A stretch of 64,000 bases of DNA from Pseudomonas_T sp032052615 (GCA_032052615.1 DAMBWF010000009.1:1-64000); one strand, 5' to 3'. Positions 22,253 to 32,302 are shown, numbered from the stretch's first letter. Translations and numbers: made by a program. Notes: generated from the sequence alone by a model not told the origin.

Positions 22253-23719
22253 TCACTCGATGCCGAGTTCGGCCCACAGCTCGTCCACCCGGCGCTTGAC
22301 CGCCTCGTCCTGGACGATGGCGCGTCCCCATTCCCGGCTGGTTTCTCCCGGCCACTTATGGGTGGCGTCCAGGCCCATCTTCGAACCCAGGCCGGACACC
22401 GGAGAGGCGAAGTCGAGGTAATCGATCGGCGTGTTGTCGATCATCACCGTGTCGCGCTTGGGGTCCATGCGGGTAGTGATGGCCCAGATCACGTCGTTCC
22501 AGTCCCGGGCGTTCACGTCGTCGTCGGTAACGATGACGAACTTGGTGTACATGAACTGGCGCAGGAACGACCAGACCCCCAGCATCACCCGCTTGGCATG
22601 GCCAGGGTACTGCTTCTTCATGGTCACCACCGCCATACGATAGGAACATCCCTCCGGCGGCAGGTAGAAGTCGACGATTTCCGGGAACTGCTTCTGCAGG
22701 ATCGGCACGAAGACCTCGTTGAGGGCCAGGCCGAGGATCGCCGGCTCGTCCGGTGGACGACCGGTGTAGGTGCTGTGGTAGATCGGATCGCGGCGGCGGG
22801 TGATGCGCTCCACGGTGAACACCGGGAAGCGGTCCACTTCGTTGTAGTAGCCGGTGTGGTCGCCATAGGGGCCTTCGTCGGCCATTTCGTCCGGGTGGAT
22901 CACCCCTTCGAGGACGATTTCGGCGCTGGCCGGCACGTGCAGGTCGCTGCCGATGCACTTCACCAGTTCCGTCCGATGGCCCCGCAGTAGGCCGGCGAAG
23001 GCGTACTCGGAGAGGGTATCCGGCACCGGGGTCACCGCGCCGAGGATGGTCGCCGGGTCCGCCCCCAGCGCCACCGCGACCGGGTAGGGCCGTCCCGGGT
23101 GTTTCTGGCACCACTCGCGGTAGTCCAGGGCGCCGCCTCGGTGGCTGAGCCAGCGCATGATGACCTTGTTGCGGCCGAGCACCTGCTGGCGGTAGATGCC
23201 AAGGTTCTGCCGCTCTTTATTAGGCCCCTTGGTCACCGTCAGGCCCCAGGTGATCAGCGGGCCGACGTCACCGGGCCAGCAGGTCTGCACGGGCAGCTTC
23301 GTCAGGTCGACGGCCTCGCCTTCCTCGACGACTTCCTGGCAGGGCGCGTCCTTCAGGACCTTCGGCGCCATGGTGATGACTTTCTTGAAAATCGGCAGCT
23401 TCGACCAAGCGTCCTTCAACCCCTTGGGCGGCTCGGGCTCCTTGAGGAAGGCCAGCAGCCGGCCGATTTCCCGCAACTCGTCCACCGACTCGGCGCCCAT
23501 GCCCAGGGCCACACGGCCCGGGGTGCCGAAGAGGTTGCCGAGGACCGGCATGTCGAACCCGGTGGGCCGCTCGAACAACAGGGCCGGCCCCTGGCGGCGC
23601 AGGGTACGGTCGCACACCTCGGTCATCTCCAGCACCGGTGAGATCGGGGTCTGGATGCGCTTGAGTTCGCCGCGCCGCTCCAGGGCGCCGATGAAATCGC
23701 GTAAATCGCGATACTGCAT
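22253..23719 (-). CDS. ubiD: 4-hydroxy-3-polyprenylbenzoate decarboxylase
   Basis: A 488-residue decarboxylase using prenylated FMN, catalysing the third step of ubiquinone synthesis. The full length equals E. coli UbiD (497) closely. Motifs include the N-terminal Y-R-D-L-R-D-F-I, R-Q-Q-V-L-G-R-N-K, the E-I-V-L-E-G active-site strand and the C-terminal T-R-M-D-P-K-R-D. Its flavin-supplying partner UbiX is not in the window. Rho's terminator lies between ubiD and rho, so ubiD has its own promoter in 23720-23787. Confidence 0.97.
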   Translation of the reverse strand: MQYRDLRDFIGALERRGELKRIQTPISPVLEMTEVCDRTLRRQGPALLFERPTGFDMPVLGNLFGTPGRVALGMGAESVDELREIGRLLAFLKEPEPPKGLKDAWSKLPIFKKVITMAPKVLKDAPCQEVVEEGEAVDLTKLPVQTCWPGDVGPLITWGLTVTKGPNKERQNLGIYRQQVLGRNKVIMRWLSHRGGALDYREWCQKHPGRPYPVAVALGADPATILGAVTPVPDTLSEYAFAGLLRGHRTELVKCIGSDLHVPASAEIVLEGVIHPDEMADEGPYGDHTGYYNEVDRFPVFTVERITRRRDPIYHSTYTGRPPDEPAILGLALNEVFVPILQKQFPEIVDFYLPPEGCSYRMAVVTMKKQYPGHAKRVMLGVWSFLRQFMYTKFVIVTDDDVNARDWNDVIWAITTRMDPKRDTVMIDNTPIDYLDFASPVSGLGSKMGLDATHKWPGETSREWGRAIVQDEAVKRRVDELWAELGIE

Positions 23720-23787
23720 GTAAGCCTCGTCTGGCCTGCGAGTCGAACCCGGAAGTCTAGCGCCTCGCTCGGGTATTTTAGAAATGC

Positions 23788-23813
23788 AAAAGCCGGGTCG
23801 CCCCGGCTTTTTC
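23788..23813 (-). terminator. intrinsic terminator after rho
   Basis: GC-rich stem AGCCGGG/CCCGGCT with a short loop, flanked by A-run on one side and T-run on the other, so it can act on both strands. It lies 15 bases beyond the rho stop. Confidence 0.85.
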
Positions 23814-23827
23814 TTCGCGCCTTCGAC

Positions 23828-25087
23828 TCACTTCCGCTTCATGGACAGGAAGAATTCGTCGTTGGTCTTGGTGTCCTTGAGCTTGTCGAGGAGAAACTCG
23901 ATGGCGGCGATCTCGTCCATCGGGTGCAGCAGCTTGCGCAGAATCCACATGCGCTGCAGCTCGTCCTCGGCAGTCAGCAACTCCTCGCGGCGGGTACCGG
24001 ACTTGTTGATGTTGATGGCCGGGAACACCCGCTTCTCGGCGATGCGGCGGTCCAGGGGCAGTTCCATGTTGCCGGTGCCCTTGAATTCCTCGTAGATCAC
24101 CTCGTCCATCTTCGAGCCGGTCTCCACCAGCGCCGTGGCGATGATGGTCAGGGAACCGCCTTCCTCGATATTCCGCGCGGCGCCGAAGAAGCGCTTGGGT
24201 TTTTCCAGGGCGTGGGCGTCGACGCCGCCGGTCAGCACCTTGCCGGAGCTGGGGATCACGGTGTTGTAGGCCCGCGCCAGGCGGGTGATGGAGTCCAGCA
24301 GGATCACCACATCCTTCTTGTGCTCCACCAGGCGCTTGGCCTTCTCGATCACCATCTCGGCCACTTGCACGTGGCGGGTCGGCGGCTCGTCGAAGGTGGA
24401 AGCGACCACTTCGCCGCGCACGGTGCGCTGCATCTCGGTCACTTCCTCGGGGCGCTCGTCGATCAGCAGGACGATCAGGTAGCACTCGGGGTTGTTGCGG
24501 GTGATGTTGGCGGCGATGTTCTGCAGCATGATCGTCTTGCCCGCCTTGGGCGGCGCCACGATCAGGCCGCGCTGGCCCTTGCCGATCGGCGCACAGAGGT
24601 CGATCACGCGGCCGGTGAGGTCCTCGGTGGAGCCGTTGCCGGCTTCCATGGTCAGGCGCTCGTTGGGGAACAGGGGCGTGAGGTTCTCGAACAGCACCTT
24701 GTTCTTGGCATTTTCCGGACGGTCGAAATTAATCGTGTCGACCTTGAGCAGCGCGAAGTAACGCTCGCCTTCTTTCGGCGGGCGGATCTTGCCGATGATG
24801 GTGTCGCCGGTGCGCAGGTTGAAGCGGCGGATCTGGCTGGGGGATACATAGATGTCGTCGGGGCCCGCCAGGTAGGACGAGTCCGCGGAACGCAGGAAGC
24901 CGAAACCGTCCTGCAGAATCTCCAGCACGCCGTCACCGGAGATCTCCTCGCCGCTTTTCGCATGTTTTTTCAGCAGCGAGAAGATCACGTCCTGCTTGCG
25001 CGAACGGGCCATGTTCTCGATGCCCATCTGTTCGGCCATTTCCAGCAGTTCGGTGATCGGTTTTTGCTTGAGTTCGGTCAGATTCAT
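23828..25087 (-). CDS. rho: transcription termination factor Rho
   Basis: A 419-residue hexameric RNA-dependent ATPase that ends untranslated transcripts. N-terminal domain starts M-N-L-T-E-L-K; the RNA-binding OB fold has G-F-G-F-L-R-S. The ATPase has Walker A A-P-P-K-A-G-K-T, the L-L-I-D-E-R-P-E-E-V-T loop and Q-loop V-L-T-G-G-V-D. The length equals P. aeruginosa Rho. The leader between its start and the trxA terminator is about 190 bases, comparable to the long autoregulated rho leaders of other gammaproteobacteria. Confidence 0.99.
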   Translation of the reverse strand: MNLTELKQKPITELLEMAEQMGIENMARSRKQDVIFSLLKKHAKSGEEISGDGVLEILQDGFGFLRSADSSYLAGPDDIYVSPSQIRRFNLRTGDTIIGKIRPPKEGERYFALLKVDTINFDRPENAKNKVLFENLTPLFPNERLTMEAGNGSTEDLTGRVIDLCAPIGKGQRGLIVAPPKAGKTIMLQNIAANITRNNPECYLIVLLIDERPEEVTEMQRTVRGEVVASTFDEPPTRHVQVAEMVIEKAKRLVEHKKDVVILLDSITRLARAYNTVIPSSGKVLTGGVDAHALEKPKRFFGAARNIEEGGSLTIIATALVETGSKMDEVIYEEFKGTGNMELPLDRRIAEKRVFPAININKSGTRREELLTAEDELQRMWILRKLLHPMDEIAAIEFLLDKLKDTKTNDEFFLSMKRK

Positions 25088-25277
25088 AGGAATGACGTAT
25101 CGAAGGAAGGGAAGCTGATGAGCTTGGAAGGCCGCGCCACAGGAAGGCGACAGAGTCGCGCTGTGCAAGTGTTTCGAGTAAGGGGGGCGTCGGCGACGGC
25201 TAGCGGAAGACAGGGGCGAAACCCGCTGCGAGCCCGAATGTAGCACCGGTTTTTCGACGGTGTCCAGCCTGGAGCTG

Positions 25278-25305
25278 GAAAAAGCCCCGCATTGTGCGGG
25301 GCTTT
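25278..25305 (-). terminator. intrinsic terminator after trxA
   Basis: Stem AAAGCCCCGC with GCGGGGCTTT and a 4-base loop (ATTG), immediately after trxA on the minus strand, with flanking A/T. It separates trxA from rho. Confidence 0.88.
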
Positions 25306-25311
25306 GTCGAC

Positions 25312-25638
25312 TCAGATATTGCTGTCGAGGAAGGCCGCGAGTTGCGACTTGGACAGGGCGCCCACCTTGGTGGCCTCGACGTTGCCGTTCTTGAACAGCA
25401 TCAGGGTCGGGATACCGCGCACACCATACTTCGGCGGGGTTTCCTGGTTCTCGTCGATGTTCAGCTTGCAGACCTTGAGCTTGCCCTGATAGGTCTGGGC
25501 GATCTCGTCGAGCACTGGGGCAATCATTTTGCAGGGGCCACACCACTCGGCCCAGTAGTCGACCAGCACCGCGCCTTCGGCCTTGAGCACGTCCTGCTCG
25601 AAGCTGGCGTCGCTGACGTTAGTGATGAATTCGCTCAT
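25312..25638 (-). CDS. trxA: thioredoxin 1
   Basis: A 108-residue cytosolic disulfide reductase. The active site W-A-E-W-C-G-P-C-K is at about 29-37 and cis-Pro is in G-I-P-T-L. AGGAGA is upstream of the ATG at 25638. The trxA-rho pair is conserved in gammaproteobacteria. It diverges from ppx, with 209 bases between. Confidence 0.98.
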   Translation of the reverse strand: MSEFITNVSDASFEQDVLKAEGAVLVDYWAEWCGPCKMIAPVLDEIAQTYQGKLKVCKLNIDENQETPPKYGVRGIPTLMLFKNGNVEATKVGALSKSQLAAFLDSNI

Positions 25639-25847
25639 CGATATTCTCCTGGTTCGGCAAGGCAAAGTGCCGGCCATCATAGCTTGGCTTCGCCGACACA
25701 GGAAGGAACCGGCGATTGAGCCTCTCTATGGGACCGTACGGGAGGCGACGAGGTTCGGCCTCGCGCGACAGCACGACGCGCACGGCGGGTTTGGCGCGGA
25801 TCGCCTATCGTGGCAGGATGACGGCGATTCGAACCGAGACTTTACCC

Positions 25848-27350
25848 ATGCCGCACACCCCCGCCGAATCCTTTCCCCTGATCGCCGCCATCGACCTGGG
25901 CTCCAACAGTTTCCACATGGTGCTGGCCAAGGCCGATCACGGCGAGATTCGCATCCTCGAGCGGCTCGGCGACAAGGTGCAGTTGGCGGCCGGTATCAAT
26001 GAAGAGCGGCAGCTCAGCGAGGAAGCGATGCAGCGCGGCCTGGCCTGCCTGCGGCTGTTCGCCCAGCGCATGGCCGGCATGCCCGAGGGCGCGGTGCGCA
26101 TCGTCGGCACCAATGCCCTGCGCGAGGCGCGCAATCGCGGCGAGTTCATCCGCCGCGCCGAGGAAGTCCTCGGTCACCCGGTGGAAGTGATCTCCGGTCG
26201 CGAGGAGGCCCGGCTCATCTACCTTGGGGTGTCCCACTCCATGCCCGATCACCCCGGGCGGCGCCTGGTGGCGGACATCGGGGGCGGCAGTACCGAATTC
26301 ATCATCGGCCAGAGTTTCGAGTCCCTGCAGCGGGAAAGCCTGCAGATGGGCTGCGTCAGCTATACCCAGCGCTATTTCCGCGACGGCAAGATCACCCCGG
26401 CGCGCTACGCCCAGGCCTACACCGCCGCCCGCCTCGAATTGATGGGCATCGAGAACAGCCTGCGACGCCTGGGCTGGCAGGAGGCGGTGGGCGCCTCGGG
26501 AACCATCCGCGCGGTCTGCCTGGCGATCAAGGCCGGCGGGCGCGGCAACGGCGAGGTCAACACCGAGGGGCTGGCCTGGCTGAAGCGTCGGCTGTTCAAG
26601 CTAGGCGAGAGCGAGCGGATCGACATCGAAGGGGTGAAGCCCGACCGCCGGGCGATCTTCCCGGCGGGCCTGGCGATCCTCGAGGCGATCTTCGACGCCT
26701 TCGAACTCACCCACATGCGCCACTCCGAGGGCGCGCTCCGGGAAGGGGTGCTCTACGACCTGCTCGGCCGCCATCACCACGAAGACGTGCGCGAGCGCAC
26801 CCTGAGCGCCTTGATGGAGCGCTACCACGTGGACCTCGAGCAGGCCGCGCGAGTCGAGGCCCGGGCGCTGGAGGCCCTGGCCCAGGTGGCGGATAGCTGG
26901 AGCCTGGACGACGAATGGCATCGCGATCTGCTGGTCTGGGGCGCCCGGGTCCATGAGATCGGCCTGGATATCGCCCACTACCACTACCACAAGCACGGCG
27001 CCTACCTGATCGAGCACTCCGACCTGCCGGGCTTTTCCCGCCAGGACCAGTTGATGTTGGCGCTATTGGTACGCGGCCATCGTCGCAACATTCCCAGGGA
27101 TCGCTTCGCCGAATTCGGCAAGGAAGGCATCAAGTTGATGCGCCTGTGCGTCCTGCTGCGCTTCGCCATTCTGTTCCACCACATCCGCGGCACCCAGGCG
27201 ATGCCCCAGGTGCGGCTGCACGCCGAGGGGCAGAACCTCGAGGTGCGCTTCCCCGACGGCTGGCTGGAAACCAACCCGCTGACCCGCGCCGATTTCGCCC
27301 AGGAAGCCGAGTGGCTCAAGCGCATCGACTTCCACCTCAGCGTCAGCTAA
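25848..27350 (+). CDS. ppx: exopolyphosphatase
   Basis: A 500-residue Ppx/GppA phosphatase releasing terminal phosphates from polyphosphate. The ASKHA nucleotide-like fold has A-A-I-D-L-G-S-N-S-F-H near residue 12-22 and V-A-D-I-G-G-G-S-T-E-F near 142. A C-terminal HD-like helical domain carries H-E-I-G-L-D-I-A-H-Y-H-Y-H. The start at 25848 was chosen by family N-terminus (P-L-I-A-A-I-D-L-G soon after); an in-frame ATG at 25818 is possible. It is convergent with ppk1, so synthesis and degradation of polyphosphate are tail to tail. Confidence 0.96.
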   Translation: MPHTPAESFPLIAAIDLGSNSFHMVLAKADHGEIRILERLGDKVQLAAGINEERQLSEEAMQRGLACLRLFAQRMAGMPEGAVRIVGTNALREARNRGEFIRRAEEVLGHPVEVISGREEARLIYLGVSHSMPDHPGRRLVADIGGGSTEFIIGQSFESLQRESLQMGCVSYTQRYFRDGKITPARYAQAYTAARLELMGIENSLRRLGWQEAVGASGTIRAVCLAIKAGGRGNGEVNTEGLAWLKRRLFKLGESERIDIEGVKPDRRAIFPAGLAILEAIFDAFELTHMRHSEGALREGVLYDLLGRHHHEDVRERTLSALMERYHVDLEQAARVEARALEALAQVADSWSLDDEWHRDLLVWGARVHEIGLDIAHYHYHKHGAYLIEHSDLPGFSRQDQLMLALLVRGHRRNIPRDRFAEFGKEGIKLMRLCVLLRFAILFHHIRGTQAMPQVRLHAEGQNLEVRFPDGWLETNPLTRADFAQEAEWLKRIDFHLSVS

Positions 27351-27403
27351 ACCCTCTTTCCCAACGGTGAAGAGGCGGGCCCGGCGAGTGGACCCGCCCG
27401 GCT

Positions 27404-29587
27404 TCAGCGTACCCCGATGACCGGGTTGGTGAGCCGCTCCAGCAGCCCGGCCTGCACGTTGCGCGAGTTCTGGTTACCGGTGGGTTGCACCCGCTGGTAG
27501 CGTCCATCGCTGAGCAGCGTCCACGCCAGGGTGTTGTCACTGAGGTAGGACTCCAGCTCCTTCTTGACCCGGGTGATGAGCTTCTTGCCTTCCACCGGGA
27601 AGCAGGTCTCGACCCGCTTGTCGAGGTTGCGCTCCATCCAGTCGGCGCTGGAGAGATAGATTTTCTCGTCGCCGCCGTTGAGGAAGTAGTAGATGCGGCT
27701 GTGCTCGAGGAAACGGCCGACGATGGAGCGCACCTGGATATTGTGGGACACGCCCGGCACGCCAGGTCGCAGGCAGCACATGCCACGCACCACCAGGTCG
27801 ATCTTCACCCCGGCCTGGCTGGCCTTGTACAGGGCGCGGATGACCTTCGGGTCGGTCAGCGAGTTGACCTTGGCCATGATTTGCGCCGGGCGTCCCTCGC
27901 CCGCCGCCACCGCTTCGCGGTTGATCATTTCCAGCAGGTTCTTCTTCAGGGTGAAGGGCGCGTGCAGCAGTTTCTTCATCCGCAAGGTCTTGCCCATGCC
28001 GATGAGCTGATTAAACAGCTTGTGCAGGTCCTCGCAGAGCGCCACGTCGGCGGTGAGCAGGCTGTAGTCGGTGTACAGCTTGGCGTTGCCGGCATGGTAG
28101 TTGCCGGTGCCGAGGTGGGCGTAGCGACGCAGCTCGCCGTTCTCCCGGCGCAGGATCAGCATCATCTTGGCGTGGGTCTTGAAGCCCACCACGCCATAGA
28201 TCACCACCGCGCCGGCGGCTTGCAGGCGGCTGGCCAGTTGCAGGTTGGATTCTTCGTCGAAGCGCGCCCGCAGCTCGATCACCGCGGTGACCTCCTTGCC
28301 GTTGCGTGCCGCTTCCACCAGGGCGTCGACGATTTCCGAGTTGGCGCCGGAGCGATACAGGGTCTGCTTGATCGCCAACACCTGGGGGTCCTTGGCGGCC
28401 TGGCGCAGCAGGTCGATCACCGGAGTGAAGGACTCGAAGGGATGCAGCAACAGGTAGTCCATCTTGCCAAGCACGTTGAACAGGTTGTCGCGGTTCTGCA
28501 ATTGCTTGGGGATCAGCGGGGTGAACGGCGCGTATTGCAGCTCGGGATGGCTTTCCAGGCCGGTGATGCTGAACAGTCGGGTCAGGTTGACGGGGCCATC
28601 CACCTTGTACAGCTCGCTTTCGGACAAGCCGAACTGCTTGAGCAAATAGTCCGACAGCGGTTTCGGGCAGCTTTCCACCACCTCGACCCGCACGGCGTCG
28701 CCATAGCGGCGGGAGAACAGCTCGCCGCGCAGCGCCCGGGCCAGGTCCTCCACGTCCTCGGCATCCACCGACAGGTCCGCGTTGCGGGTCAGGCGGAACT
28801 GATAGCACCCCTTCACCTTCATGCCGTGGAACAGTTCGTCGGCGTGGGCGTGGATCATCGAGGACAGGAAGACGAAGTTGTCCCCTGGGCCGCCGACATC
28901 TTCCGGCACCCGGATCACCCGGGGCAGCAGGCGCGGCGCCGGAATGATCGCCAGGCCGGAGTCGCGGCCGAAAGCGTCCATGCCCTCCAGCTCGACGATG
29001 AAGTTCAGGCTCTTGTTCACCAGCAGCGGGAACGGGTGGGTCGGGTCGAGACCGATGGGGGTGATGATCGGCGCGATTTCGTCGCGGAAATAGCGGCGCA
29101 CCCAAGCCTTGAGCTTCGGCGTCCAGAAGCGGCGGCGGATGAAGTTGATCTGGTGCTTGGCCAGCTCCGGCAGCAGGACATCGTTGAGGATCGAGTACTG
29201 CCGCGCCACCTGCTCGTGGACCAGCTCGGAAATCCGCGCCAGGGCCTGGTGAGGTTGCAGGCCGTCGGCGCCGGCCTGCTCACGGGCGAAGGTGATCTGC
29301 TTCTTCAGCCCGGCGACACGGATCTCGAAGAACTCGTCCAGGTTGCTGGAGAAGATCAGCAGGAACTTCAAGCGCTCCAGCAGCGGGTAGGATTCGTCCA
29401 GCGCCTGTTCCAGCACGCGGATGTTGAACTGCAACTGGGACAGTTCGCGGTGCAGGTAGAGGCTGCTGTCGTCCACGCTTGGGACCGGCGCGGCCTGGGT
29501 GTCCTGCGGCGCGGGGTCGCCGACGGGAAGCTCGACCGGCTCCATCGCGGTCGGCGTTGCGCTGTCGTTGAAGGCTTCGCTGTTCAT
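27404..29587 (-). CDS. ppk1: polyphosphate kinase 1
   Basis: A 727-residue membrane-associated enzyme transferring the ATP gamma-phosphate onto polyphosphate. The core starts near S-L-Y-L-H-R-E-L-S-Q-L-Q-F and has the catalytic-histidine loop A-H-L-G-T-G-N-Y-H and a second H in the C-terminal F-L-E-H-S-R-I-Y-Y. The first 40 residues form an acidic, proline-rich extension, absent from the enzyme's folded domain. The ATG at 29587 has AGGATG upstream. The gene is followed by the convergent ppx. Confidence 0.97.
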   Translation of the reverse strand: MNSEAFNDSATPTAMEPVELPVGDPAPQDTQAAPVPSVDDSSLYLHRELSQLQFNIRVLEQALDESYPLLERLKFLLIFSSNLDEFFEIRVAGLKKQITFAREQAGADGLQPHQALARISELVHEQVARQYSILNDVLLPELAKHQINFIRRRFWTPKLKAWVRRYFRDEIAPIITPIGLDPTHPFPLLVNKSLNFIVELEGMDAFGRDSGLAIIPAPRLLPRVIRVPEDVGGPGDNFVFLSSMIHAHADELFHGMKVKGCYQFRLTRNADLSVDAEDVEDLARALRGELFSRRYGDAVRVEVVESCPKPLSDYLLKQFGLSESELYKVDGPVNLTRLFSITGLESHPELQYAPFTPLIPKQLQNRDNLFNVLGKMDYLLLHPFESFTPVIDLLRQAAKDPQVLAIKQTLYRSGANSEIVDALVEAARNGKEVTAVIELRARFDEESNLQLASRLQAAGAVVIYGVVGFKTHAKMMLILRRENGELRRYAHLGTGNYHAGNAKLYTDYSLLTADVALCEDLHKLFNQLIGMGKTLRMKKLLHAPFTLKKNLLEMINREAVAAGEGRPAQIMAKVNSLTDPKVIRALYKASQAGVKIDLVVRGMCCLRPGVPGVSHNIQVRSIVGRFLEHSRIYYFLNGGDEKIYLSSADWMERNLDKRVETCFPVEGKKLITRVKKELESYLSDNTLAWTLLSDGRYQRVQPTGNQNSRNVQAGLLERLTNPVIGVR

Positions 29588-29642
29588 CGAGTCATCCTGC
29601 TTGCGCGCCCGGCCCCGTCGGCTCCGTTGCATCGAAAGGCCC

Positions 29643-30656
29643 TTAGCGCTGGGTGTTTAACAACTGTGCGGCCCGCTTGGCGAAATAGGTGAGGATACCG
29701 TCGGCGCCGGCCCGCTTGAACCCGACCAGCGATTCGAGGATCACCGCCTCGCTGAGCCAGCCATTCTGGATCGCCGCCATGTGCATGGCGTACTCGCCGC
29801 TGACCTGATAGACGAAGGTCGGGACCTGGAAGGTCTCCTTCACCCGCCAGAGCACGTCCAGGTACGGCATGCCCGGCTTCACCATGACCATGTCGGCGCC
29901 CTCGGCCAGGTCGGTAGCCACTTCGTGGAGCGCCTCGTTCCCGTTGGCCGGGTCCATCTGGTAGGTGAACTTGTCGCCCTTGCCCAGGTTGCCGGACGAG
30001 CCGATGGCGTCGCGGAACGGCCCGTAGTAGGCACTGGCGTATTTGGCCGAGTAGGCCATGATGCGCACGTTGGCGTGGTCGGCCAGTTCCAGCGCCTCGC
30101 GGATCACCTGTACCCGGCCGTCCATCATGTCCGACGGCGAAATGATCTGGGCGCCGGCCTCGGCGTGGGACAGGGACTGCTTGACCAGGGCGTCGAGGGT
30201 GATGTCGTTGAGGACATAGCCGTCTTCGTCGATGATGCCGTCCTGGCCATGGGTGGTGTACGGGTCGAGCGCCACGTCGGTGATGATGCCGAGCTGCGGC
30301 ACGTGCTGGCGCAGGGCGCGAATGGCGCGCTGGATCAGCCCGTCCGGGTTCCAGGCCTCGGCGGCATCCAGGCTCTTCTTGTCCGGGGAAATGAAGGGGA
30401 ACAGGTCGATGGCCGGGATGCCCAAGGCCACCAATTCCTCCGCCTCGCGCAGCAGTTCGTCGATGGACAGCCGCTCGACGCCCGGCATGGACGGGACCGG
30501 CTCGCGGCGGTTCTCGCCCTCGAGGATGAATACCGGCAGGATCAGGTCGTTCGTCGTCAGCACATTCTCCCGCACCAGGCGCCGGGAAAAATCGTCGCGG
30601 CGGTTGCGCCGCAGGCGGGTGGCGGGGAACAGACGGTTGGCGGACGTAAAGCTCAC
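29643..30656 (-). CDS. hemB: delta-aminolevulinic acid dehydratase (porphobilinogen synthase)
   Basis: A 337-residue enzyme condensing two 5-aminolevulinates into porphobilinogen. The Schiff-base lysines sit in M-A-Y-S-A-K-Y-A-S and V-M-V-K-P-G-M-P-Y. The metal loop is D-P-Y-T-T-H-G-Q-D-G, with no cysteines, as in the Mg-dependent Pseudomonas enzyme. A GTG at 30656 is the start: GGAG sits 7 bases upstream and the length equals the P. aeruginosa protein; longer in-frame ATG versions are unlikely. It lies 55 bases upstream of ppk1. Confidence 0.97.
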   Translation of the reverse strand: MSFTSANRLFPATRLRRNRRDDFSRRLVRENVLTTNDLILPVFILEGENRREPVPSMPGVERLSIDELLREAEELVALGIPAIDLFPFISPDKKSLDAAEAWNPDGLIQRAIRALRQHVPQLGIITDVALDPYTTHGQDGIIDEDGYVLNDITLDALVKQSLSHAEAGAQIISPSDMMDGRVQVIREALELADHANVRIMAYSAKYASAYYGPFRDAIGSSGNLGKGDKFTYQMDPANGNEALHEVATDLAEGADMVMVKPGMPYLDVLWRVKETFQVPTFVYQVSGEYAMHMAAIQNGWLSEAVILESLVGFKRAGADGILTYFAKRAAQLLNTQR

Positions 30657-30868
30657 GGCAGACTCCAGTCCCGCGCAAGCGGGTACAGTGTGACAGGTAT
30701 AAGCCGCCATTATGACCCAATCATGACGGCGGCGCGGTCGCTGCAGGCCCTTCGGGACAGCGGTTTTCATTGTCGCCAGTCAAACTTCCCGCGTCGAGCC
30801 ACGGTGTGCGCTTTTCGGCGAGGGCGCAAGCGGGTAGGCTGCCGGTTTCGCCATTCCGTCACGCGACC

Positions 30869-31471
30869 ATGCTGCAACAGTTCCTGCAGGACTTCGGATA
30901 CCTCGCCCTGCTCCTCGGCACGCTCTTCGAAGGCGAGACGATCCTGGTGCTGGCCGGTTTCCTGGCCTTTCGGGGTTACCTCAACATCCACCTCGTGGTG
31001 CTCACCGCCTTCCTCGGCAGCTACGCCGGGGATCAGCTCTGGTACTACCTCGGCCGCCTCAAGGGCCGCGCGCTGTTGCGCCGAAAGCCCCATTGGCAGG
31101 CCCTCGGGGACAAGGCGCTGAACCATATCCGCCGCCACCCGGATCTCTGGGTGCTGAGTTTCCGCTTCGTCTATGGCCTGCGCACGGTGATGCCCATCGC
31201 CATCGGCCTGTCCGGCTACGCCCCGCTGCGCTACCTGTTGCTCAACGGCCTGGGAGCGATCGTCTGGGCGACCGCCCTGGGCTGGGCCGCCTATCATTTC
31301 GGCGCCGTGCTGGAGACCGTCCTCGGCGACATCAAGCGGTACGAATTCTGGGTCCTGGGCGCCCTGATCCTGCTCGGCGTCGGCCTGTGGGTCCGCCGGG
31401 CGCTGCGGGCCAAGCGCAACGCGCCACAGGGCGAGCCGAGCGGCGAGCCGGACGGTAAGCCGAAAGACTAG
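30869..31471 (+). CDS. DedA-family membrane protein
   Basis: A 200-residue inner-membrane protein of the DedA/SNARE-associated family, whose members are linked to undecaprenyl phosphate or lipid flipping. The conserved F-E-G-E-T, G-D-Q-L-W-Y-Y-L-G-R and F-R-F-V-Y-G-L-R-T motifs are intact, and there are about four or five hydrophobic segments. The C-terminal tail is hydrophilic, rich in Gly-Glu-Pro-Lys. The start at 30869 begins at M-L-Q-Q-F; an upstream in-frame ATG at 30770 adds a non-conserved stretch. Confidence 0.92.
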   Translation: MLQQFLQDFGYLALLLGTLFEGETILVLAGFLAFRGYLNIHLVVLTAFLGSYAGDQLWYYLGRLKGRALLRRKPHWQALGDKALNHIRRHPDLWVLSFRFVYGLRTVMPIAIGLSGYAPLRYLLLNGLGAIVWATALGWAAYHFGAVLETVLGDIKRYEFWVLGALILLGVGLWVRRALRAKRNAPQGEPSGEPDGKPKD

Positions 31472-31629
31472 GTACGGCGCCGAACGCCGACACCCCACGG
31501 CGATCCATACCTTATGGGCCGAGTCGGGTCGCTTTCGGCCTGGCCGGCCGAGGCCACGACCCGATACCGGCCCCTGCCGGTATCGCCGAAACGCGCCCTC
31601 GCGGCGTAACCGAACAGCGGAGAAACATC

Positions 31630-32295
31630 ATGAACAAGAAAGTGGCGGTGATCCTGTCCGGCTGCGGCGTCTACGACGGCGCGGAAATCCACGAAAGCGT
31701 GATCACCCTGCTGCGCCTCGACCAGCGTGGCGCCCAGGTGCAGTGCTTCGCCCCCAACGTGATGCAACACCATGTGATCGACCACCTGACCGGCGCCGAG
31801 ATGCCGGAGAGCCGCAACGTGCTCGTCGAGTCGGCGCGCATCGCCCGGGGTCAGATGAAGGACGTGCGGGAGCTGCGCGCCGAGGACTTCGACGCGCTGA
31901 TCGTGCCCGGCGGCTTCGGCGCGGCGAAGAATCTCTCGGATTTCGCCCTCAATGGCGCCGGCTGCAGCGTCCAACCGGACGTGCTCCAGGCCGCCAGGAA
32001 CTTCGCCCGGGCGGGTAAGCCGGTGGGGCTGATCTGCATCGCGCCGGCCCTGGCCGCGCGGATCTACGGCGAAGGCGTGAGCTGCACCATCGGCACCGAC
32101 GCGGAGACCGCCGGCGCCCTGGAACAGATGGGCGCCCGCCACGTCGAGTGCGCGGTGGAAGACATCGTCGAGGACGAGGAGCGCAGGCTGGTGAGCACGC
32201 CGGCCTACATGCTTGCCGGCTCCATCAGCGAAGCGGCCTCGGGCATCTACAAGCTGGTGGACCGCATTTTGGAGATGACCGTCCAAGACGCCTGA
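31630..32295 (+). CDS. elbB: isoprenoid biosynthesis glyoxalase ElbB
   Basis: A 221-residue DJ-1/PfpI-superfamily protein matching ElbB, named for raising lycopene yield and shown to have glyoxalase activity in E. coli. It starts K-V-A-V-I-L-S-G-C-G-V-Y-D-G, has V-P-G-G-F-G-A-A-K-N, and the nucleophile elbow G-L-I-C-I-A-P. GGAGA is upstream of the ATG. It is convergent with the YaiI-like gene, 7 bases apart. Confidence 0.95.
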   Translation: MNKKVAVILSGCGVYDGAEIHESVITLLRLDQRGAQVQCFAPNVMQHHVIDHLTGAEMPESRNVLVESARIARGQMKDVRELRAEDFDALIVPGGFGAAKNLSDFALNGAGCSVQPDVLQAARNFARAGKPVGLICIAPALAARIYGEGVSCTIGTDAETAGALEQMGARHVECAVEDIVEDEERRLVSTPAYMLAGSISEAASGIYKLVDRILEMTVQDA

Positions 32296-32302
32296 ACGTG
32301 CG